Origin: UBA10205 sp964373815
Lineage (GTDB): Archaea > Iainarchaeota > Iainarchaeia > Iainarchaeales > Iainarchaeaceae
Reading direction: 5' to 3'
Assembly (NCBI GenBank): GCA_964373815.1
Contig: CAYJWI010000030.1
Span: 1-10,112 of the forward strand
Length of the DNA: 10,112 nucleotides
Both the position numbers and the translations under genes were made by a program. The notes beneath the pieces were generated by a model, which was given only the letters and a program-made list of their open reading frames with translations, ran no database searches and was not told the origin of the DNA. Below, piece by piece: positions 5,393 through 10,112 of the stretch (positions are counted from its first letter, which is position 1; each line of letters starts with the position of its first letter).

Positions 5393-6256
5393 TTAGTTAA
5401 TATTTAAGCTTTCCCCCCGGTCTTTTTCCAGCACCGTCAGGCTGCCCGAGTAATCCTCGCCCTCGCGCATCTGGTTTTCAAAATATGTCGAGAAGAGCGA
5501 AACAAGCTGCCTTGTATTGAGCCTGCTGCTCCGCAGCCCGCAGCGAGAGAGCTTTTCTGTGCACAGCTTTGAGCGCACCTCGAGCTGGTGGAGCGGGTTT
5601 CCCTTTTTCATTTTTTGGGTCGGGCCTGACGGAATTATTATGTAGAAAAGCCTGTTCTTTACGGAATTCTTTTCTATGTAGGCACTTATGAAATCCGAGA
5701 ACGCGGAAAATTGTGCGCGTATCGCATCGTTGTGCAACCTTTCGGCTTTTTTTGCAAGGCCGCCAAGGTAGGGCCCCATTTCGAGACCCGTTGTCCTTAG
5801 CACTATCTGTATGGGGAAGTCAAGGGAGTTCAAAAAATCCCGGTAAGCGCAGACAACTGCCTGCTGCTGCGCTGGTGAGAGTATGTGGAAATTTATCGGG
5901 AGCACTTCGAGCACTGCTTTTGCCGAATTATTCTTGAGGTAGAGCGCATCGTTCTCTATTTTTTCCACCTCAAGGAACTTGCGCATCTCGCCGCACAAAT
6001 ACCCAGCCTGCTTTGGCTTTGAAAAAAACCCGAAAAGCGCCGAGACGCGCCCCCCAAGCTCGAAGAATGCGAACCCCGCGCCGAAAACGCAGAGAATAAT
6101 GCCTATCAGTGCTTTCGCTTCTAGCGCAAGCGCGGTCTTGAGAAAAATCACGGATGCGAGAAAAACCGAAAGCCCGAGCCAAACTGCCTGCAGCAGCGAG
6201 AGGTTGAAGAGGATTTTTTCCTCGTACTTGAGGTTTTTTGGAATTTCGTAACTCAT
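5393..6256 (-). CDS. PrgI-like membrane protein joined to a TraC/VirB4-N-like domain
   Basis: The 287-residue protein begins MSYEIPKNLKYEEKILFNLS, the opening of PrgI-family type IV secretion proteins, followed by two membrane helices at about 22-40 and 46-67. PrgI is regarded as the VirB3 counterpart in Gram-positive and archaeal systems. Residues about 105-265 (LEVLPINFHILSPAQQQAVV, then FLNSLDFPIQIVLRT and FYIIIPSG) resemble the TraC-like or VirB4 N-terminal non-ATPase domain. No Walker motif is present, so the ATP-hydrolysing partner would be the VirB4 at 2994-4691. The start at 6256 gives the typical family N-terminus; an ATG three codons upstream (6265) is also possible. It precedes the 77-residue membrane protein. 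Its likely former neighbour, the VirB6-like gene, is now separated from it by the AT-rich gene at 6284-6763. Confidence 0.75.
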   Translation of the reverse strand: MSYEIPKNLKYEEKILFNLSLLQAVWLGLSVFLASVIFLKTALALEAKALIGIILCVFGAGFAFFELGGRVSALFGFFSKPKQAGYLCGEMRKFLEVEKIENDALYLKNNSAKAVLEVLPINFHILSPAQQQAVVCAYRDFLNSLDFPIQIVLRTTGLEMGPYLGGLAKKAERLHNDAIRAQFSAFSDFISAYIEKNSVKNRLFYIIIPSGPTQKMKKGNPLHQLEVRSKLCTEKLSRCGLRSSRLNTRQLVSLFSTYFENQMREGEDYSGSLTVLEKDRGESLNIN

Positions 6257-6280
6257 AAATACCATCTATCACATAAATTG
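6254..6280. promoter_or_regulatory. Compact divergent promoter region
   Basis: Only 27 bases separate the starts of the PrgI-like gene (-) and the orphan gene (+). CATAAATAC at 6254-6262 is about 26 bases before ATG 6284, and on the - strand CAATTTATGT at 6271-6280 is about 20 bases before ATG 6256. The two promoters would overlap each other's start codons. Neither carries the TGAACA motif of the other secretion promoters. Confidence 0.4.
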
Positions 6281-6283
6281 GTT

Positions 6284-6763
6284 ATGTCAGGGGCCAAAGA
6301 AAAGGGGTTCAAGATTACTGAAAATTTTTTTGAGCTTCTGCCGCAAGAAAAGGCTGTTTTGAGAGGATTGTATCTTTTTGGTTTAGGGCCTATTAGTTCT
6401 CCTAATACATTTGATGCAAAGTTGAGAGCGAATGAAGTGAAGTTTTTAGGTTTGACCAAGAGTGGTCGTCTTTTAGCTTCTTTCGTGTACCGAGCCAATA
6501 GCCCAAATTCTTGCACAGTTTTTAATGTGTATGGAAAACCAGACAAACTTTTTACTAAGCGGCATGGGATTTCTCCAGCAACATATCTGCTTGCGGAATT
6601 ACATTCTAGGGGTTTTGAAAACATTGCGCATTTAGGTTTTTCTCTACAAGGTGAGGTGTGGATGAAGAGACTTTTTTCTCGTGGATATTTCAAAGGTTCG
6701 TTACATTCACCACAAATCGCCCAAAAACTATCTAAATTGGCTAAATCAAGAAAAAGATTATAA
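6284..6763 (+). CDS. AT-rich orphan protein inside the T4SS cluster
   Basis: The 159-residue product is not one I recognise. It is soluble and basic with a Lys/Arg-rich end (LSKLAKSRKRL). The stretch ATYLLAELHSRGFENIAHLGF, then VWMKRLFSRGYFKG, has the rhythm of the second half of a GNAT acetyltransferase (helix, strand, helix, then Gly-Phe/Tyr), but the acetyl-CoA pyrophosphate-binding motif is not visible, so this is only a faint likeness. Base use is clearly different: about 35-40% G+C with codons such as TTT, TTA and AGA, against more than 50% in the flanking secretion genes. It runs against the direction of the cluster and splits it, which suggests a later arrival. ATG 6284 suits the TATA spacing; TTG 6278 is also possible. 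Confidence 0.65.
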   Translation: MSGAKEKGFKITENFFELLPQEKAVLRGLYLFGLGPISSPNTFDAKLRANEVKFLGLTKSGRLLASFVYRANSPNSCTVFNVYGKPDKLFTKRHGISPATYLLAELHSRGFENIAHLGFSLQGEVWMKRLFSRGYFKGSLHSPQIAQKLSKLAKSRKRL

Positions 6764-6782
6764 CTTTTCAGATACTTGCCCA

Positions 6783-6788
6783 TTTTTT
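6783..6788 (+). terminator. T6 terminator after the orphan gene
   Basis: Six T on the + strand about 20 bases after the orphan stop, with no gene needed downstream on this strand. Confidence 0.4.
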
Positions 6789-6825
6789 CACCAAACGCTG
6801 AGAATAATCCAAGTGCCCAAGTTCT

Positions 6826-7893
6826 TCACTTTCCCGCCCTTGTTTGTGTCGATTCCACGAGTGAAGAGATATGGCCAGCAAGCGCGCCGAAGGCAAAGCT
6901 TATCGCAGAGCCCTGCGTTGCCGAGAAAGCCGCCTTGATGAGCGCATAAAAGATCAGCGCGGCATTCACGCACGCGATAAGTATAAGCCCGACCGCCGGC
7001 AGGTAGGCGCCCCCCTGGCCGCCCGCAAAATCGCTTGCGGCTTTTGTCGAGGCGACAAACAATATCGCATCGATGAACTGCATGAAGAGCGCGGCCCCCA
7101 GCAGGTTGAATACCGCCTTCCCCCATTCCCTTAGCGGAGGGATGAAGTAGAGGAAAATCCCGACCGGAAAGAGCATGACGCCTACAAGGAGGAAAACGTA
7201 TCTCGCGAAAAGTGTTATTGAAAGGCAGAGCAGGCCGAATGCATAAACCGCAAGCAGCATTATGCCAGCGCCGGACAATACCGCGGATGCAAGAATGCTT
7301 CTGGAAGCCTCTGCGAAGATGTATCCCGTTGCCGCTTCCGCGGTTTCAAGCACGAGCCGGTAGAGCACGAACGAGACATTGACCCCGATTATAATCATGA
7401 ACGCGTTCCTGAGCCACTCTTTTGCAACAGCCCGCTTCTCCGCCCCGGAAAATGAAAGGAGGAACATGAGCCCCGCGAAAAGGAAAATGAAAAGGTAGAA
7501 TGAGGATATGAGCGCTGTGATGTACTGCCACCATGTGTAGAGCGAATCCGGGTCCGGGTTTGCCTTCATCAGGGATTCGGCAAGCCCTAGAAAGGGGTCA
7601 TTGAAGGACTTTGCCGAATCCCGCATCGAATCCTTGAACAAGCCGAAAAGCTTTACAGGCATTCCGGTAATCGAGCCGTTGATGGTTTCGCCAATCCCTG
7701 AAGCATTGCCCGTCACCGCGCTCCCGAGCTCAGAGGCGGATGATTTTACCGCTTTTATGAGGCCGTCGATGTCGATGTTTATGCTTGGGCTGAAAACTAT
7801 CTGCTTATCGTCGGCTGCTGCCTGTACAAGCGGGGAGAATAAGATAAGTGAAGCCATTAGCAGCGGTATGAATATTTCTGCGCCGGCATTCAC
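6826..7893 (-). CDS. VirB6/TrbL-like polytopic membrane protein
   Basis: From GTG 7893 the protein has 355 residues. A signal-peptide-like helix (residues about 8-26, IPLLMASLILFSPLVQA) is followed by an extracellular polar part to about 115, rich in Ser, Gly and Asn. About six membrane helices follow, near 122-148, 158-182, 203-225, 228-253, 264-287 and 300-325. The pattern of a long exported N-terminus, then a helix, a conserved basic segment (GAEKRAVAKEWLRNAF) and hydrophobic helices, is that of the TrbL/VirB6 family, the channel-forming inner-membrane subunit. CedA of archaeal DNA import is a relative. GTG 7893 is preferred over TTG 7896 because GGTGA at 7904-7900 then lies six bases upstream. 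It follows the pilin gene after 13 bases and is surely in the same mRNA. Confidence 0.75.
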   Translation of the reverse strand: MNAGAEIFIPLLMASLILFSPLVQAAADDKQIVFSPSINIDIDGLIKAVKSSASELGSAVTGNASGIGETINGSITGMPVKLFGLFKDSMRDSAKSFNDPFLGLAESLMKANPDPDSLYTWWQYITALISSFYLFIFLFAGLMFLLSFSGAEKRAVAKEWLRNAFMIIIGVNVSFVLYRLVLETAEAATGYIFAEASRSILASAVLSGAGIMLLAVYAFGLLCLSITLFARYVFLLVGVMLFPVGIFLYFIPPLREWGKAVFNLLGAALFMQFIDAILFVASTKAASDFAGGQGGAYLPAVGLILIACVNAALIFYALIKAAFSATQGSAISFAFGALAGHISSLVESTQTRAGK

Positions 7894-7906
7894 CAAAAAT
7901 CACCTA

Positions 7907-8200
7907 TTATGCCGCCGTGAGATAATTCACCACAAGCGGCGCAACCCAGACAAGCACAAGGCCGACGACCGCATACGATGCCATTGCCTTTGCGCTCTCC
8001 CTGTTTTGTATGTTGCTTCCGGAAAGCATGTACATCGCCCCTGCCCCAGTTATGGCTATCACGCCGATTACGGATATTATGGCCTTCATAAGGTCATAGA
8101 TTTTTGTGAGCGGCGCCGTTATTTCCGAAACGCTCCCCGCCCCGAGGGCAAAGGGCGCGAGGAGCATCATTATTCCGAGTGCGTAAACGATTTTTTTCAT
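7907..8200 (-). CDS. VirB2/TrbC-like pilin precursor
   Basis: The 97-residue precursor begins MKKIVYALGIMMLLAPFALG, a clear signal peptide with likely cleavage after ALG (residue 20). The mature part has two hydrophobic helices, about 39-60 (LMKAIISVIGVIAITGAGAMYML) and 76-92 (YAVVGLVLVWVAPLVVNYL). They are joined by a polar, basic loop (SGSNIQNRESAKAMA). This two-helix plan with a short cytoplasmic loop is that of VirB2/TrbC conjugative pilins and of the Ced/Ted pilins in archaea. ATG 8200 is chosen because GGAGG lies six bases upstream; an in-frame ATG at 8218 would give an unlikely extension. It is the first gene of the - strand cluster, behind the TGAACA-type promoter. Confidence 0.75.
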   Translation of the reverse strand: MKKIVYALGIMMLLAPFALGAGSVSEITAPLTKIYDLMKAIISVIGVIAITGAGAMYMLSGSNIQNRESAKAMASYAVVGLVLVWVAPLVVNYLTAA

Positions 8201-8250
8201 GCAAAACCTCCATTGCATTTGTTATTCTAACAAACCACCCCCTCCCCGCG

Positions 8251-8291
8251 AATAAAAAGTTTTTGTTCAGTTTGTTCAGACAGCCTGAACA
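8251..8291 (-). promoter_or_regulatory. Pilin operon promoter with composite TGAACA operator
   Basis: Read on the - strand: TGTTCA (8291-8286), seven bases, TGAACA (8278-8273), three bases, TGAACA (8269-8264), then the TATA box ACTTTTTATT at 8260-8251. This repeats the virB4 promoter at 2932-2973 element for element, while the spacer bases differ. Transcription should begin near 8230, leaving a leader of about 30 bases with a Shine-Dalgarno site before ATG 8200. Confidence 0.7.
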
Positions 8292-8410
8292 AAAACCGCT
8301 TAAGGGCTTGCTTTCCATTCCCCAAAAAAAGCGTGGCGGCCAACCCCCAAGTGGGGGCATTTTTGTTGATTGCAGATGGGAAAAAGGATGTATGGGCACT
8401 TGGGTTTTTC
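8292..8410. other. Spacer between the pilin promoter and the dehydrogenase
   Basis: No gene is visible. It holds a hairpin, CCCCC at 8344-8348 with GGGGG at 8353-8357, and on the - strand a run of seven T further on (8330-8324). Together these probably end the dehydrogenase transcript before the pilin promoter. Confidence 0.4.
8324..8330 (-). terminator. T7 terminator after the dehydrogenase gene
   Basis: Seven T on the - strand about 80 bases past the dehydrogenase stop and about 14 bases after the hairpin at 8344-8357. Confidence 0.4.
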
Positions 8411-9217
8411 CTAAGAAGTTTTTCCGGGTTTCTCGATTATCCTTTTCACATACCTTGTCTGCATTACCCTGCGGTAAACGAAAGGCAGGTTCGCCCTCAA
8501 AAAAAGCGCCACTTTTTCCCGAATTGTAGGTATTGTTTCAAACCTGTTTTTCTCAACCGCTTCCACAATCAGCCTTGCGACTTCCGAGGCCTCCATCATG
8601 CTCTCGAAATGCACCCTGTGCGGATGGCCATCGAATGACTTGTTGTCAAAGAAATGTGTCTTGGTTCCCGTGGGGCAGATGAGGTGCACCCCAACCCCTT
8701 TGCGCATGAGCTCTTGGTAGAGGCTCTCGGTGAAAGCCGAAACAGCGAACTTGCTTGCGCAGTAGCCTGAATAGTTGGGGAATGCGAGCTTTCCTGCCAT
8801 CGAGCTGACGTTCACTATGTGCGAGCCGCCCTGCATTGCGGACAGGAGCTCTTTGGTGAAGTAAACCGTCCCGAAAAAATTTGTCTGCATCATCTCCTCT
8901 ATTTCCGTAATTTCCTGCTCCTCGAACGGTCTGTAAACGCCGAACCCCGCATTGTTTACAAGGGCATCAATCGTCCCGAACTTCTTTTTGATTTCAGCGC
9001 ATGTTTTTTTCACCTGGGCGTATTTCCCGACGTCGCATGCGAAAGGAAACGCTTCGCAGTTTTTTTGCCTCAATTCCCCCTGCACCTCCTTGAGATTTTC
9101 CAGATTCCTTGCGACCAGTGCAATTTTCGCACCTCTTGCCCCGAATGCGAGTGCCGCTTCCCTGCCTATGCCAGAGCTCGCGCCGGTAATGACTACCGCT
9201 TTGCCTGTGAAATCCAT
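8411..9217 (-). CDS. Short-chain dehydrogenase/reductase (SDR)
   Basis: The 268-residue protein is a classical SDR, an NAD(P)-dependent oxidoreductase of the cytosol. The Rossmann dinucleotide motif TGASSGIG is at 11-18, NNAG at 88-91, the catalytic Ser at 139 in IVNVSS, and YxxxK as Tyr152 and Lys156 in YCASK. CPTGTKTHFF at 181-190 replaces the usual PG motif region, and the C-terminal tail past 225 is basic. Arg37 after the second strand (LVARN) suggests NADP, but the substrate cannot be told. Start: ATG 9217 gives the normal family N-terminus and lies about 26 bases after a TATA box. The frame is open far upstream, overlapping the next gene in another frame, and that extension is not believable. 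Confidence 0.92.
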   Translation of the reverse strand: MDFTGKAVVITGASSGIGREAALAFGARGAKIALVARNLENLKEVQGELRQKNCEAFPFACDVGKYAQVKKTCAEIKKKFGTIDALVNNAGFGVYRPFEEQEITEIEEMMQTNFFGTVYFTKELLSAMQGGSHIVNVSSMAGKLAFPNYSGYCASKFAVSAFTESLYQELMRKGVGVHLICPTGTKTHFFDNKSFDGHPHRVHFESMMEASEVARLIVEAVEKNRFETIPTIREKVALFLRANLPFVYRRVMQTRYVKRIIEKPGKTS

Positions 9218-9239
9218 GGATGCATAAGCTGGGAAAAGT

Positions 9240-9247
9240 GTTTTATT
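9240..9247 (-). promoter_or_regulatory. TATA box of the SDR gene
   Basis: The - strand reads AATAAAAC, centred about 26 bases before ATG 9217. This fits a leaderless mRNA and suggests the SDR can be made independently of the membrane protein gene before it. Confidence 0.4.
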
Positions 9248-9300
9248 GGTTGTGCTCGCCTGTGCTTTCAGGTTATTCATGAAACCGCTGGCCGGCTTTT

Positions 9301-10011
9301 TCAGATTACTTGCGAAACAAGGTATGCAAGGGGCAGCAGCACGAGCTGGTGTGCGAAGTAAAACAGGAGCGCATTTTTCCCGAAGGCCTGCGTGAGCCCG
9401 AAAAGCTTTCCTTGTGCTGCGGGGATTTTGAATTCCCTTTTCCCGTTTTCGTAGAAATGGTTTCCTGCGGCAATCCCTAGCAGCACGCACCCAAACCATG
9501 GGATTACCGGGTAGAAGTCTAGTGTCCTGAAAGGGCTTGAGAGCCCTAGCCAGACTAGCTCGGTTATTCCAAAGCCGCGCAAGTTGTAAATCATGGGCGC
9601 GAGAATCAGCGCGATGCCTGCAGCAAGGCTTAGCCTTTTTTTGCCCACAAATGGCGTTGCCAAAATTATTGAGACGCCTATCAGGTGCAGTATGCCGAAA
9701 TAAATCCCCCACCCCGGCACTGCGATGAAAGTTATTGCGCTGACAACAAGCCCAAGGCCGAATACGGTTGCCCCTCGCCTCGCCATCCTCTCCGCAAAAT
9801 CATCCCTGTTTTTGTTATAACTTATGGTGAGGCCGATACCCACAAGAAACAGGAAAGTGAAACCGATGCTCTTTTGCAGAATCCCCCAAAAGCCAGTGTA
9901 AAGCCCAGCAGCAATCACGCCGAAGTACTGCAGGTCCAGGAGGAAATGGTAGAGCGCCATCATTACGCATGCGCTACCGCGCAAAAAATCCAGTTCCCAG
10001 AACCTAGGCAT
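9301..10011 (-). CDS. DUF1624/HGSNAT-like membrane acyltransferase
   Basis: The 236-residue protein is strongly hydrophobic with about seven membrane helices. The N-terminal ELDFLRGSACVMMALYHF, with Asp8, Arg11, Gly12 and His22, is the signature of the DUF1624 family, related to heparan-alpha-glucosaminide N-acetyltransferase, in which a membrane His relays an acetyl group from cytosolic acetyl-CoA to a sugar. A second family hallmark, GKNALLFYFAHQLVLLP, with His, ends the protein. The substrate in archaea is unknown; a cell-surface glycan or glycolipid is possible. The length is normal for the small prokaryotic members. A TATA-like box lies about 27 bases before the ATG. It lies 40 bases after the reductase gene (10052) and ends 83 bases before the SDR start. 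Confidence 0.85.
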   Translation of the reverse strand: MPRFWELDFLRGSACVMMALYHFLLDLQYFGVIAAGLYTGFWGILQKSIGFTFLFLVGIGLTISYNKNRDDFAERMARRGATVFGLGLVVSAITFIAVPGWGIYFGILHLIGVSIILATPFVGKKRLSLAAGIALILAPMIYNLRGFGITELVWLGLSSPFRTLDFYPVIPWFGCVLLGIAAGNHFYENGKREFKIPAAQGKLFGLTQAFGKNALLFYFAHQLVLLPLAYLVSQVI

Positions 10012-10034
10012 GTACTTTAGATGGAGAAAGTTGG

Positions 10035-10042
10035 CTTTAAGT
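10035..10042 (-). promoter_or_regulatory. Possible TATA box of the DUF1624 gene
   Basis: ACTTAAAG on the - strand is centred about 27 bases before ATG 10011, just after the stop of the preceding gene. The match is modest. Confidence 0.3.
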
Positions 10043-10051
10043 TATTGTGGT

Positions 10052-10112
10052 TTACGAGCACCCGCTCGTAGCCCCACAGTCGTCGCATACCGTGCACGCC
10101 CCGTTGCGCTTA
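10052..10112 (-). CDS. nrdJ: C-terminal end of probable B12-dependent ribonucleotide reductase (partial)
   Basis: Only the last 19 codons are in the window. They read NGACTVCDDCGATSGCS before the stop, a tail with four cysteines as CxxCxxC and CS. From memory this closely resembles the Cys-rich C-terminus of archaeal class II (adenosylcobalamin-dependent) ribonucleotide reductases, whose tail cysteines re-reduce the active site. It could instead be another zinc-ribbon protein, as 19 residues are little to go on. It is in the same direction as the DUF1624 and SDR genes. Confidence 0.55.
   Translation of the reverse strand, partial: KRNGACTVCDDCGATSGCS

Noticed and set aside
8344..8364. Hairpin plus T-run read as a + strand intrinsic terminator
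   Set aside because: No + strand gene lies upstream of it. The - strand reading with the T7 run at 8330-8324 explains it better.
9218..9712. Long upstream extension of the SDR frame
   Set aside because: It overlaps the DUF1624 gene in another frame on the same strand, is Arg-rich as expected of an out-of-frame shadow, and the SDR fold begins at 9217.

Overview
The window looks archaeal. Genes are preceded by TATA boxes about 26-28 bases before the start codon, which implies leaderless or nearly leaderless mRNAs. The tRNA lacks an encoded CCA, and transcripts end in short T-runs. A DPANN-like lineage is my best guess from the gene families (minimal type IV secretion set, DUF1624 membrane protein, RelE/RHH pair). 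That is inference; no rRNA or marker in the window proves it.

Layout. 1-190: hairpin-rich DNA with no convincing protein gene and a TATA box that may face left. 326-974: a type II toxin-antitoxin locus, with an RHH antitoxin followed by a RelE/ParE-like toxin whose 5' end is split off by a palindrome-rich block resembling an IS200/IS605 right end. 983-2906: a single-chain GMP synthetase (guaA) of the long, eukaryote-like form, behind four alternating copies of a 9-base motif. 2994-4691: a VirB4-family ATPase on the + strand. 4692-5101: a repeat-rich convergent spacer and a tRNA-Ala(CGC) with unusual elbow bases. 5141-8200: a - strand cluster, in transcription order a VirB2-like pilin, a VirB6/TrbL-like membrane protein, a PrgI-TraC-like membrane protein and a small two-helix membrane protein. 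It is interrupted by an AT-rich orphan gene (6284-6763) on the + strand. 8411-10112: - strand housekeeping-type genes: a short-chain dehydrogenase, a DUF1624/HGSNAT-like membrane acyltransferase, and the last 19 codons of a probable B12-dependent ribonucleotide reductase.

The main biological story is the minimal type IV secretion or conjugation-like apparatus at 2994-8200: ATPase, pilin, polytopic channel protein, and PrgI/VirB3-like membrane component joined to a VirB4-N-like domain. No relaxase or coupling protein is visible. This recalls the archaeal Ced/Ted DNA-import systems, which are relaxase-free relatives of conjugation machines. The two halves sit on opposite strands more than 5 kb apart, yet their promoters carry the same composite motif with identical spacing (GTTCA, 7 bases, TGAACA, 3 bases, TGAACA, then the TATA box). 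That is strong sequence evidence that they are co-regulated.
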